Positions 9,367 through 17,703 of a DNA stretch of 64,000 nucleotides are shown one piece after another (position 1 is the first letter of the stretch; every line of letters begins with the position of its first letter). The notes below the pieces were generated by a model. It did not search any database and was not told the origin of the DNA. It saw only the letters and a list, made by a program, of their open reading frames with translations. The position numbers and the translations under genes were made by a program. Location of the stretch: NCBI RefSeq assembly GCF_002735705.1, contig NZ_PDZL01000017.1:59357-123356 (forward strand), written 5' to 3'. Origin of the DNA: Janthinobacterium sp. BJB426 (lineage in GTDB: Bacteria > Pseudomonadota > Gammaproteobacteria > Burkholderiales > Burkholderiaceae_D).

Positions 9367-12300
9367 ATGAACGATACCGTGATCCCCGCCATGTCCCCGA
9401 CCGAAGCCACCTTGCGCGCCATTCTGGCGCAGCGGATCATGATTCTCGACGGCGCCATGGGCACGATCATCCAGCAATACAAGCTTGATGAAGAAGCGTA
9501 TCGCGGCGGCCCCGCCGGCCGCTTCATCGATTTCACCGCGCCGGCCGACAGTGGCGCGCGCGAACTGTTCGTCAAGGGCAATAATGAGTTGCTGACCCTG
9601 ACGCAGCCGCACATCATCCAGGAAATCCACGAGCGCTACCTGGCGGCCGGCGCCGACCTGATCGAAACGAATACCTTCGGCGCCACGACCATCGCGCAAG
9701 ACGATTACCACATGGCCCACCTGGCCTATGAAATGAACGTGCAGGCGGCCAAGCTGGCGCGCGCCGCCTGCGATAAATATTCCACCCCGGACAAGCCGCG
9801 CTTTGTCGCCGGCGCCCTCGGGCCTACGCCGAAGACGGCGTCGATCTCGCCCGACGTCAACGACCCGGCCGCGCGCAACGTCAGCTTCGACCAGCTGGTG
9901 GCCGCCTACCTGCAGCAGACGCAGGGCCTGGTGGAAGGCGGCGCCGACGTGCTGCTGGTGGAAACCATTTTCGATACCTTGAACTGCAAGGCGGCCCTGT
10001 TCGCCATTGACCTGTTCTACGAGCAAAATCCTGGCGTCGTGCGCCTGCCTTTGATGATTTCCGGCACCGTCACGGATGCGTCGGGACGCATCTTGTCGGG
10101 CCAGACCGTGCCCGCCTTCTGGAATTCCGTGCGCCACGCAAAACCGCTGACCATCGGCCTGAACTGCGCACTGGGCGCCGCCCTGATGCGCCCGTACGCG
10201 GAAGAGCTGGCCAAGATCGCCGACACCTTCGTGTGCATCTACCCGAACGCGGGCTTGCCCAATCCCATGAGCGACACGGGCTTTGACGAGTTGCCAGCCG
10301 ACACGTCCGCCCTGCTGCGCGAATTTGCCGACGCGGGCTTCCTGAACATGGCGGGCGGCTGCTGCGGCACCACGCCCGAGCACATCGCCGCCATCGGCGC
10401 ATTGCTGTCGAAAAACACCCCGCGCACCGTGCCAGCCCCATCGCACGACTTGCGCCTGGCGGGCCTGGAGCCGTTCGTCGTCAATGACGAGTCGCTGTTC
10501 GTCAACGTGGGCGAGCGCACCAACGTCACGGGTTCCAAGGCGTTCGCACGCATGATTCTCAACGAGCAATACGACGAAGCCTTGTCAGTTGCCCGCCAGC
10601 AAGTGGAAAATGGTGCGCAAGTGATCGACATCAACATGGATGAAGCGATGCTCGATTCGCTGGCCGCCATGACGCGCTTTTTGAACCTGATCGCCTCGGA
10701 ACCCGATATTTCGCGCGTGCCCATCATGGTCGACTCGTCGAAATGGTCGGTCATCGAAGCGGGCCTGAAATGCGTGCAGGGCAAGGCCATCGTCAATTCG
10801 ATTTCCATGAAGGAAGGCGAAGAAGAATTCCTGCGCCAGGCGAAACTGTGCCGGCGCTATGGCGCGGCCGTGATCGTCATGGCCTTCGATGAAAAGGGCC
10901 AGGCCGACACCTTCGAGCGCAAGATCGAGATTTGCGCGCGCGCCTACCATTTATTGATCGATGCGCTCGACTTCCCGCCGGAAGACATCATTTTCGACCC
11001 GAACATCTTTGCCGTCGCCACCGGTATCGAAGAGCACAACAACTACGCCGTCGACTTCATCAACGCCACGCGCTGGATCAAGGAAAACTTGCCGTACGCG
11101 AAGATCTCGGGCGGCGTGTCGAACGTGTCGTTCAGTTTCCGTGGCAACGATCCCGCCCGCGAAGCCATCCACACGGTCTTCCTGTACCACGCCATCAAGG
11201 CCGGCATGACCATGGGCATCGTCAACGCCGGCATGGTGGGCGTGTACGACAACCTGGACCCGGAATTGCGCGAGCGCGTGGAAGACGTGGTGCTGAACCG
11301 CCGCGAAGACTCGACCGAACGCATGATCGAATTTGCCGGCACCCTGAAGGCGGGCGGCAAGGCCGAAGCGCAAACCCTGGCCTGGCGCGAGGGTACGGTG
11401 CAGGCGCGCCTGTCGCACGCGCTCGTGCATGGCATCACGCAATTCATCGTGGAAGACACGGAAGAAGCGCGCCAGGAGCTGCTGCACAATGGCGGGCGCC
11501 CGATCCACGTGATCGAGGGCCCGCTGATGGCGGGCATGGACGTGGTCGGCGACCTGTTTGGCCAGGGCAAGATGTTCCTGCCGCAAGTGGTGAAATCGGC
11601 GCGCGTGATGAAACAGGCCGTGGCCCACTTGATTCCGTTTATCGAGGAAGAAAAGCTGCTGGAAGAAAAGCGCACGGGCATCGTGGCCAAGCCGAAGGGC
11701 AAGATCATCATGGCGACCGTGAAAGGCGACGTGCATGACATCGGCAAGAACATCGTCACGGTAGTCTTGCAATGCAATAACTTCGAAGTGGTGAACATGG
11801 GCGTGATGGTGCCGTGCTCGGAAATCCTCGCGCGCGCCAAGGTGGAAAACGCCGACATCATCGGTCTGTCCGGCCTGATCACGCCGTCCCTGGAAGAAAT
11901 GGCGTATGTCGCCAAGGAAATGCAGCGCGACGAACACTTCCGCATGCTCAAGATTCCCCTGCTGATCGGCGGCGCCACTACCAGCCGCGCCCACACGGCC
12001 GTGAAAATCGCGCATAACTACGAAGGCCCCGTCATCTACGTGCCGGACGCCTCGCGTTCCGTATCCGTGGCGCAGTCGCTCTTGACGCCGGAGCAGCGCG
12101 ACAAGTACGTGGAAGACATCGAGCTCGACTACGCGCGCATCCGCGAACAGCACGCCAACAAGAAGGCCCTGCCCATCCTGCCGCTGGCGCAGGCCCGCGC
12201 CAACAAGATGGTCGTGCCCTTCGACGGCCCCTGCACGCCCGTGAAACCGAAGTTCATCGGCCGCCGCCTGTTTAAAAATGTCGACCTGGCAACGCTGGCC

Positions 12301-13161
12301 AACTATATCGACTGGGGCCCGTTCTTCCAGACCTGGGACCTGGCCGGCCCCTTCCCCGCCATTTTGACGGATGAAGTGGTGGGCGACGCGGCCACCAAGG
12401 TGTACGCGGAAGGCCAGGCCTTGCTGAAAAAGCTCATCGACGGACGCTGGCTGACGGCCAATGGCGTCGTGGCCTTGCTGCCAGCCAACAGCGTCAATGA
12501 CGACGATATCGAGGTGTACACGGACGATACGCGCAGTAGCGTGGCGTTCACCTACTACGGCATGCGCCAGCAGGGCGTAAAACCCGTGGTCGACGGCGTG
12601 CAACGTCCGAACCAGTGCCTGGCCGACTTCATTGCGCCAAAGGCATCGGGCGTAAAGGATTACATCGGCATGTTCGCCGTCACGTCCGGCCTCGGCATTG
12701 AGAAATACGAGAAACGCTTCGAGGATGCGCACGACGATTACTCGTCCATCATGCTCAAATCGCTGGCCGACCGCCTGGCCGAAGCATTCGCCGAATACCT
12801 GCACGAGCGCGTGCGCAAAGATTTGTGGGGCTATGTGCCGGACGAGCACCTGGGCAACGATGACATGATCGCCGAGAAATATGTCGGCATCCGCCCGGCG
12901 CCAGGCTACCCGGCCTGCCCCGAGCACACGGTCAAGAAACAGATGTTCGAGGTCATGCAGGCCGAGGAAATCGGCATGCAGTTGACGGAATCGTACGCCA
13001 TGTTCCCCGGCGCGGCCGTGTCCGGCTTCTATTTTGCCCACCCGGAGTCGAAATACTTCGTTGTCGGCAAGATCGGCATGGACCAGGTGGAAGACATGGC
13101 CAAGCGCCGTGGCGCCAATATCGAGGACGTGGAACGCTGGCTGGCGCCGAACCTGTCATAA
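9367..13161 (+). CDS. metH: Cobalamin-dependent methionine synthase, full length
   Basis: Transfers a methyl group from 5-methyltetrahydrofolate to homocysteine through cobalamin. At 1264 residues all four modules are in one chain. They are the homocysteine-binding barrel (residues 1 to about 330, zinc cysteines including [10 protein letters not shown]), the folate-binding barrel ([18 protein letters not shown]), the cobalamin domain with DVHDIGKN (axial His near residue 789), and the C-terminal reactivation domain with [12 protein letters not shown] for S-adenosylmethionine binding. Some related bacteria split metH into two genes; here it is fused. The start is preceded by only a weak GAAAG ribosome site, and a two-codon ATGAAATGA overlaps the start codon. 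It is monocistronic apart from the small SPW gene 112 bases downstream. Confidence 0.98.
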   Translation: MNDTVIPAMSPTEATLRAILAQRIMILDGAMGTIIQQYKLDEEAYRGGPAGRFIDFTAPADSGARELFVKGNNELLTLTQPHIIQEIHERYLAAGADLIETNTFGATTIAQDDYHMAHLAYEMNVQAAKLARAACDKYSTPDKPRFVAGALGPTPKTASISPDVNDPAARNVSFDQLVAAYLQQTQGLVEGGADVLLVETIFDTLNCKAALFAIDLFYEQNPGVVRLPLMISGTVTDASGRILSGQTVPAFWNSVRHAKPLTIGLNCALGAALMRPYAEELAKIADTFVCIYPNAGLPNPMSDTGFDELPADTSALLREFADAGFLNMAGGCCGTTPEHIAAIGALLSKNTPRTVPAPSHDLRLAGLEPFVVNDESLFVNVGERTNVTGSKAFARMILNEQYDEALSVARQQVENGAQVIDINMDEAMLDSLAAMTRFLNLIASEPDISRVPIMVDSSKWSVIEAGLKCVQGKAIVNSISMKEGEEEFLRQAKLCRRYGAAVIVMAFDEKGQADTFERKIEICARAYHLLIDALDFPPEDIIFDPNIFAVATGIEEHNNYAVDFINATRWIKENLPYAKISGGVSNVSFSFRGNDPAREAIHTVFLYHAIKAGMTMGIVNAGMVGVYDNLDPELRERVEDVVLNRREDSTERMIEFAGTLKAGGKAEAQTLAWREGTVQARLSHALVHGITQFIVEDTEEARQELLHNGGRPIHVIEGPLMAGMDVVGDLFGQGKMFLPQVVKSARVMKQAVAHLIPFIEEEKLLEEKRTGIVAKPKGKIIMATVKGDVHDIGKNIVTVVLQCNNFEVVNMGVMVPCSEILARAKVENADIIGLSGLITPSLEEMAYVAKEMQRDEHFRMLKIPLLIGGATTSRAHTAVKIAHNYEGPVIYVPDASRSVSVAQSLLTPEQRDKYVEDIELDYARIREQHANKKALPILPLAQARANKMVVPFDGPCTPVKPKFIGRRLFKNVDLATLANYIDWGPFFQTWDLAGPFPAILTDEVVGDAATKVYAEGQALLKKLIDGRWLTANGVVALLPANSVNDDDIEVYTDDTRSSVAFTYYGMRQQGVKPVVDGVQRPNQCLADFIAPKASGVKDYIGMFAVTSGLGIEKYEKRFEDAHDDYSSIMLKSLADRLAEAFAEYLHERVRKDLWGYVPDEHLGNDDMIAEKYVGIRPAPGYPACPEHTVKKQMFEVMQAEEIGMQLTESYAMFPGAAVSGFYFAHPESKYFVVGKIGMDQVEDMAKRRGANIEDVERWLAPNLS

Positions 13162-13172
13162 TATAAGCACAA

Positions 13173-13196
13173 GGCGCGCGGAACTTATCGCGCGCC
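13173..13196 (+). terminator. Possible metH terminator hairpin without a T tract
   Basis: GGCGCGCG and CGCGCGCC form a perfect 8-base stem around an 8-base loop, 11 bases after the metH stop. No T run follows, so it may act as an RNA-stabilising stem or a weak or factor-assisted terminator. A perfect 14-base palindrome (ATGCCGGCCGGCAT, 13215-13228) follows before the next gene. Confidence 0.4.
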
Positions 13197-13273
13197 GAAG
13201 CGCACTAACGCAGTATGCCGGCCGGCATGCTGCATGCCCGCTCCGGCCCGTTCCCAACTGGCAAGGAGGATAT

Positions 13274-13645
13274 ATGGCAACCAATTTCAAACTGAAACGC
13301 TGGCAGGATCAGGTGATCCTGTTGCTGGGCCTGTGGCTCGTCGTCTCGCCCTGGGCGTTTTCCTATCCCGAGGGTTCACCGCAGATGCTCAACGCCTTTG
13401 TCTCGGGCCTGGTGATCGCCGTGCTGGCCGCCTTCGACCTGTACAAGACCTATTTCTGGGCCGTCGTCGTCAACCTGCTGGTGGGCGTGTGGGTGGCGGC
13501 CTCGCCGTGGGTGCTGCGCATCGCCGAACAGCGCGTCGTCCTGTGGAACGAGCTGCTCGTCGGTATCGCCGTCGTCGTGCTGGCCCTGTGGGAACTGCGC
13601 ACCGACCCCGAGCTGCACAAGCACTGGCCCAGCGCCGCGGCGTAG
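13274..13645 (+). CDS. SPW-repeat inner-membrane protein
   Basis: A 123-residue integral membrane protein with two copies of the SPW signature (VVSPWAF near residue 24 and AASPWVL near residue 76), each within paired hydrophobic helices. About four membrane segments can be counted. The SPW family is named only for this motif and has no established function. The start is set by a strong AAGGAGG six bases before the ATG at 13274; the open frame begins much earlier inside metH, but that part is not protein-like. A strong terminator follows. Confidence 0.85.
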   Translation: MATNFKLKRWQDQVILLLGLWLVVSPWAFSYPEGSPQMLNAFVSGLVIAVLAAFDLYKTYFWAVVVNLLVGVWVAASPWVLRIAEQRVVLWNELLVGIAVVVLALWELRTDPELHKHWPSAAA

Positions 13646-13650
13646 CGGCG

Positions 13651-13697
13651 TAAAAAAGCCCTGCCACGGCGTCGCCGTGCAGGGCTGTTTTTTTGGA
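13651..13697 (+). terminator. Intrinsic terminator after the SPW gene
   Basis: AGCCCTG(C)CACGGC pairs with GCCGTGCAGGGCT with one bulged base, followed by GTTTTTTTT. A run of A residues precedes the stem, so it could also stop transcripts arriving from the minus-strand gene at 13802. Confidence 0.88.
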
Positions 13698-13705
13698 CGG
13701 GTCGC

Positions 13706-13738
13706 GTAGGTCGGATTAGCGCTTGCGCGTAATCCGAC
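13706..13738 (+). repeat. REP-like palindrome, first copy
   Basis: A GTAG head is followed by GTCGGATTAGCGC, a short loop and GCGTAATCCGAC, an almost perfect palindrome. The GTAG-plus-hairpin layout is that described for REP elements associated with REP-associated tyrosine transposases. No such transposase gene is in the window. Confidence 0.7.
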
Positions 13739-13762
13739 ACCACAGTCATCGCCAACAATGTT

Positions 13763-13805
13763 GTCGGATTACGCGTGGCCTGGCGGCCGCGCTAATCCGA
13801 CCTAC
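13763..13805 (-). repeat. REP-like palindrome, second copy in inverse orientation
   Basis: The same element read on the minus strand: a GTAG head at 13805-13802, then GTCGGATTAGCGCG, a longer GC-rich loop and CGCGTAATCCGAC. With the first copy it forms a BIME-like inverted pair 24 bases apart. The TAG of its head is the stop codon of the EAL-HDOD gene. Confidence 0.7.
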
Positions 13806-15082
13806 AAAGCGTAGCGGACGACGTTATCGCTCCATTCATAGGCGGCCATTTCCAGCTCCACCAGGTCGTCTGGCGACATGGCCAGATCGCGCAGGGTTGG
13901 CACGATCTCGCCTTCCATGTCTTCGATGCGCTCGATGCATTCGGCCAGGCGCAGCAGGTCGCCGTAGAAGCCTTCGCGCGACAGCAGCGCTTCGGCCACT
14001 TCGTCGATCACTTCGATCTGGCTGAGGATTTCCGACATCGGCACGCCGAACAGGGTATCCATCAGGGACATGATGCCGACCGTAAAGGCGATATCGGCCG
14101 AATGGGCGTGATTGGGGCGCAATTTATGCGCCAGCAATTCCAGCAAACGGCCGCGCGTGGTGGCCAGCATCAGCAGCGGCGTCATGCTATGGCCGCGCTT
14201 GCTTGGTTCCGCATACAGCATGATTTGCAGCCAGCGCTGCAACTGGCGGCGGCCCAGCACGGTCACGGCCTGGCTCAGCGAATCGATGCGCTGGCGCGCG
14301 CCCACGGCCGGGGTATTGACCAGGCGCAACAGGTTCAAGGCCAGCGACACGTCGCGCTTGATGGCGCGCTCGATGTCCATATTGTCGGCGTCGGACGTCA
14401 CCAGTGTCATCAGTTCCATGACGGCCAGTTGCGACGGCGACAGCTTCTTGCCCGTCATGATGGCGGGCTTGGCAAAGTAATAACCCTGGAAGTAATCGAA
14501 GCCCAGATCCAGGCCCGACTTGAATTCTTCGCGCGTCTCGACCTTTTCCGCCACCAGTTTCTTGTTTTCCTGCTTGAAACGGGGTGCCAGGGCTGCCAGT
14601 ACTTTCGGATCGACCGTGCTCATGTCCATCTTGACGTATTGCACCAGCGGCAGCAATTCCTGCACTTGCGCCGTGTCGGAGACGACGTTTTCCAGCGCAA
14701 AGGTGAAGCCATGGCCCACCAGTTCGCTGATGCGCGCGCGCACTTCCGGCGTGACGGGCATCGATTCGACGATTTCCAGCACGACTTTTTCACGCGGCAG
14801 GAACACGAAGATGTCGCTCATGATCACGTCGGCGTCGACGTTGACGAAACCGAGCGCGTCGCCGATGACCTTTTCCATGCCCAGCTGGGAAGCGTGGGCG
14901 ATGACGGACGCCGTGGCGGACAGATCGCTGGTAATGTTGGCGGGACCGACCGGAGCGTTGCGGAATAGCAACTCATAGCCAAACAGGGCTTGATTGCGGT
15001 CAAGGATAGGTTGTCGCCCCAGATAGAACTCGCGCACGCGCAAGGGTTTCGGGGTGATGTCGTTGCTGGAAATATCGATCAT
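13802..15082 (-). CDS. EAL-HDOD signalling protein (degenerate EAL)
   Basis: A 426-residue protein with an N-terminal EAL-type barrel (residues about 15-215; FYLGRQPILDRNQALFGYEL) followed by an HDOD domain (about 220-420; LSPSQLAVMELMTLVTSDAD). In active c-di-GMP phosphodiesterases the opening motif is E-A/V-L; here it reads ELLFR. The later metal-binding acidic motifs are not clear (KVVLEIVES only), so the domain is probably a non-catalytic binding or scaffold unit, as in other YuxH/CdgJ-type proteins linked to motility control. The ATG at 15082 was chosen because the upstream extension uses TTG and is not conserved-looking. The stop codon is part of a REP-like element. Confidence 0.85.
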   Translation of the reverse strand: MIDISSNDITPKPLRVREFYLGRQPILDRNQALFGYELLFRNAPVGPANITSDLSATASVIAHASQLGMEKVIGDALGFVNVDADVIMSDIFVFLPREKVVLEIVESMPVTPEVRARISELVGHGFTFALENVVSDTAQVQELLPLVQYVKMDMSTVDPKVLAALAPRFKQENKKLVAEKVETREEFKSGLDLGFDYFQGYYFAKPAIMTGKKLSPSQLAVMELMTLVTSDADNMDIERAIKRDVSLALNLLRLVNTPAVGARQRIDSLSQAVTVLGRRQLQRWLQIMLYAEPSKRGHSMTPLLMLATTRGRLLELLAHKLRPNHAHSADIAFTVGIMSLMDTLFGVPMSEILSQIEVIDEVAEALLSREGFYGDLLRLAECIERIEDMEGEIVPTLRDLAMSPDDLVELEMAAYEWSDNVVRYAL

Positions 15083-15219
15083 TAACTCTTCATCAATCAC
15101 GTCGAGTGACACCGGCCGCGCCGCGCCCGCATCAAGGTTCACTATTGACAATACTTTAGCTGAATTCCGCCCGCGCTGTGGGTATTTTGGCAGCAATCCA
15201 GTTTATTGTCGTCAACAAA

Positions 15220-15999
15220 TTAGGCCACTGGCATGTCTTGCACCATCCCGTCGACAAATAATTTCAATTCGCCCGGCGCAAACGCCGTCCATTGCTCATT
15301 CGTCGTCAGCGGCTGGGTAACGATCACGGCCACGCGGTCCTGGGGTGTCGTCACCTGGGAAAAGTCCACGCTCAGGTCTTCATCGGAGAGTTTAGCAGTT
15401 GGAAACGGATGTTGTCGCACCAGATAGTGCAAACTGGTCGAGCAATGGGCAAACAGCGCCTCGCCGCTCGACAGCATCATGTTGAAGGTGCCGTGGGCCG
15501 CGATGCTGGGCAACAACTCCGCCAGGGCGGCATGCAGTTGCGGCAAGGCCGGCGGGGCATCGCCAAAGCGCGCGTGCAGTTCCTGCAGCAGATAGCAGAA
15601 AGCCCGTTCGCTGTCCGTGCAACCGACGGGACGGTAGCTGCCCGTCAGCACGGGGTTGAAATCCTTCAAGTCGCCATTGTGGGCAAAGACCCAGTAGCGG
15701 CCCCACAGTTCGCGCACGAAGGGGTGGCAGTTTTCCAGCGCCACCTGGCCTTGCGTGGCCTTGCGGATATGCGCGATGACATTGCGCGACTTGATGGGGT
15801 AACGTTTGATCAGTTCGGCCACGGGCGAGGCGATGGCCGCCTGGTGGTCGACGAAATGGCGCACGCCGGCGCCTTCGAAAAAGGCGATGCCCCAGCCGTC
15901 ATGGTGGGTATCGGTATGGCCGCCGCGCATGGCGAAGCCGGTAAAACTAAAGACAATGTCCGTGGGGACATTGCAATTCATTCCGAGAAGTTGGCACAT
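15220..15999 (-). CDS. Class II glutamine amidotransferase, YafJ-like
   Basis: A 259-residue Ntn-type amidotransferase. The start at 15999 places Cys directly after Met (MCQLLGMNCNVPTDIVFSFT), which is the catalytic N-terminal cysteine once Met is removed. Supporting motifs are HDGWGIAFFEG, AHIRKATQG and NCHPFVRE, with FAHNGDL as the oxyanion-hole Asn-Gly. There is no synthase domain, as in stand-alone YafJ/Gat-like proteins, so the acceptor substrate is unknown. The open frame extends to 16032, but only the 15999 start gives Met-Cys. It lies 138 bases upstream of the EAL-HDOD gene on the same strand. Confidence 0.9.
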   Translation of the reverse strand: MCQLLGMNCNVPTDIVFSFTGFAMRGGHTDTHHDGWGIAFFEGAGVRHFVDHQAAIASPVAELIKRYPIKSRNVIAHIRKATQGQVALENCHPFVRELWGRYWVFAHNGDLKDFNPVLTGSYRPVGCTDSERAFCYLLQELHARFGDAPPALPQLHAALAELLPSIAAHGTFNMMLSSGEALFAHCSTSLHYLVRQHPFPTAKLSDEDLSVDFSQVTTPQDRVAVIVTQPLTTNEQWTAFAPGELKLFVDGMVQDMPVA

Positions 16000-16076
16000 G
16001 GTCTGTTTGCAGCTGGATAACACAACCACCATACCATGCCGTCAGACGGATTGGTATGGTGGCGATAGCCATCCGG

Positions 16077-16334
16077 TCAGTGCAACAGGACAGGCTGGCT
16101 CATGAGGGAATCATAGCTGCCCAAAAATTCATCGATCTCTTCCATGCTGGGTTCGCTGGCGATCAGCTCCGTGACGTCGCGGCGGAAGTTTTGCGCCAGG
16201 AGGCCGGCGATAAACGTCTCGCGTTTGCCCCCCTTGTCGACGATTTCATAGCCGCCAAAACGCAGGGCTTCCAGGTCGCCGTCGACGCCGAATTCCACGA
16301 CGCTGTATTGTTCGCTGTTATAGATCAGGTTCAT
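16077..16334 (-). CDS. DUF3567 family protein
   Basis: An 85-residue acidic protein starting MNLIYNSEQYSVVEFGVDGD, a pattern seen in the betaproteobacterial DUF3567 family, whose function is unknown. AAGGA lies nine bases before the ATG at 16334; an in-frame start six codons earlier lacks such a site. It stands 77 bases upstream of the amidotransferase gene on the same strand. Confidence 0.8.
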   Translation of the reverse strand: MNLIYNSEQYSVVEFGVDGDLEALRFGGYEIVDKGGKRETFIAGLLAQNFRRDVTELIASEPSMEEIDEFLGSYDSLMSQPVLLH

Positions 16335-16487
16335 TTTGCATCCTTCGCTCAAGCAGGAGAAGCTCCTGCGGTGTCAGAACAGAGGTGGGGTTCACACGGC
16401 GCCATTTCAAGCGGCCATGCCACCCTGCGGGCTACAGAGTTGTAACGAGATGCAAACTGCGACTGCGGTAAGTCGATCGAAAAATCG

Positions 16488-16889
16488 TCAGGCAACGACG
16501 ATATCTGCTTGCAGCGCCAGCAAGGTATCGTAGGGACTGGCGGTGAGCCAGGTGCGCAATTGTTCGATGTGCGTGGCGTCGGCCAGGCTGATGAACAAGT
16601 GCGCGGGTGGATGGCGCAGCAGACGATTCAATGTTACACGCAATACGAGATTGCCGCTGCAGCACAGGCAACCGGGTGCGATGCGCAACAGTTGCAAGAG
16701 AAATGATGGAGAAGGGGAAACTTGCTCGGCCAGGTCGGCCAGGATGGCGTTGCCGTCAGCCAATCCTTCCAGGATGACAGCACTCGCTTGCTGCGGCCGC
16801 AAGGCTTGCGCGATGGCCGCCTCGCGCCCGGCGGCGCGTCCACCGCTGACCAGGGTCAGCGGCGTCGGACGCCGCACGGCTGCCGTCAC
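16488..16889 (-). CDS. CobW-like GTPase-fold protein lacking the P-loop lysine
   Basis: A 133-residue protein with the layout of the N-terminal CobW/COG0523 domain. It has a strand plus would-be Walker A (PLTLVSGGRAAGREAAIAQA), an AVILEGLADGN strand, then the metal-site motif GCLCC in RIAPGCLCCSGNLVLRVTLN and a final HLFISLADATH strand. The Walker A lysine and Ser/Thr are missing (GRE instead of GKT), so nucleotide binding is doubtful. The GTG start at 16889 overlaps the TGA of the response regulator gene as GTGA, which implies translational coupling. It is short for the family; the C-terminal half of CobW is absent. The role is unknown, possibly metal-related signalling in this two-component operon. 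Confidence 0.7.
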   Translation of the reverse strand: MTAAVRRPTPLTLVSGGRAAGREAAIAQALRPQQASAVILEGLADGNAILADLAEQVSPSPSFLLQLLRIAPGCLCCSGNLVLRVTLNRLLRHPPAHLFISLADATHIEQLRTWLTASPYDTLLALQADIVVA

Positions 16890-17605
16890 AGGCTTTTCTT
16901 GGCCAGCTTGCCCGGTTCGACGCCCAGCTGTTTCAGCTTGCGGTACAAATGGGTGCGCTCGAGGCCCGTTTTTTCCGCCACGCGGGTCATGCTGCCGCCT
17001 TCGCGTCCCAGGTGGTGTTCGAAATACATGCGCTCGAACGCGTCGCGCGCCTCGCGCAGGGGCAAGTCGAACGACAGGTTGTAGCCATGGCCTTCGGCCA
17101 CCGCCGGGACGGCGATGCCTGGGCGCACCATCAGCTGTTGCGGCGCGCTGCCACCAAAGCTGGGCACGGGATGGCTGCTTTCCTCGGCCACCACGGGTGC
17201 CACGGGACGCGGCGCCACGCTCGGCGCGCGCACGGTTTCCTGTGCCCGCGTCAAGCCTTGCTGAACCGCTTTCAGCAGTTTTTGCAGGGCAATCGGTTTT
17301 TCCAGGAAGTTCATGGCGCCGATGCGCGTCGCCTCGACCGCCGTATCGATGGTGGCATGGCCCGACATCATGATCACGGGCATGGTCAGCAAGCCGTCGC
17401 GCTGCCATTCCTTGAGCAAGGTGACGCCATCGGTGTCGGGCATCCAGATATCCAGCAATACCAGATCCGGCGCACCGGCGGCACGCGCTTCGCGCGCCTG
17501 CTGCGCATTTTCGGCCAGCTGGATAGCATGTCCTTCGTCGCCCAAAATTTCCGAGAGCAACTCACGGATACCCATTTCATCATCCACTACGAGTATGTTT
17601 GCCAT
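16886..17605 (-). CDS. NtrX-like response regulator without an AAA+ domain
   Basis: A 239-residue response regulator. The receiver domain (residues 1-120) has the acidic pair in ILVVDDEMG, the phosphorylatable Asp near residue 52 (LLDIWMPDTDG) and the conserved Lys in FLEKPIALQK. The C-terminus has a Fis-type helix-turn-helix (RVAEKTGLERTHLYRKLKQL). Full-length NtrX has a sigma-54 AAA+ ATPase between these, about 240 residues; here there is only an Ala/Pro-rich linker of some 70 residues. It can therefore bind DNA but not remodel sigma-54 holoenzyme. The start at 17605 is preceded by GGAAGG. The partner kinase is the gene just upstream (17704-20001). Confidence 0.88.
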   Translation of the reverse strand: MANILVVDDEMGIRELLSEILGDEGHAIQLAENAQQAREARAAGAPDLVLLDIWMPDTDGVTLLKEWQRDGLLTMPVIMMSGHATIDTAVEATRIGAMNFLEKPIALQKLLKAVQQGLTRAQETVRAPSVAPRPVAPVVAEESSHPVPSFGGSAPQQLMVRPGIAVPAVAEGHGYNLSFDLPLREARDAFERMYFEHHLGREGGSMTRVAEKTGLERTHLYRKLKQLGVEPGKLAKKSL

Positions 17606-17675
17606 TCGTGTCTTGCCTTCCTCATTTCGCCGGCCGTCGCGCACAAGATGCACACGGCGGACAACTATGATTTTA

Positions 17676-17694
17676 TTAGTGTTTTAAATACTAA
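17676..17694. promoter_or_regulatory. AT-rich palindrome between kinase and regulator genes
   Basis: TTAGT and ACTAA flank GTTTTAAAT, a 19-base near-symmetrical site in the 98-base gap between the kinase stop and the regulator start. It contains -10-like sequences on the minus strand and could be an autoregulated promoter for the regulator gene. Confidence 0.4.
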
Positions 17695-17703
17695 ACCAGA
17701 CCC

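Noticed and set aside
10951..13041. Open frame of almost 700 codons antisense to metH
   Set aside because: It lies wholly opposite a strongly conserved gene, has low-complexity His/Gln/Arg-rich composition and no family similarity; it follows from GC-rich codon use.
15100..15180. TAAAGTATT upstream of the EAL-HDOD gene as a flagellar sigma-28 -35 box
   Set aside because: No GCCGATAA-like -10 element at the required distance.
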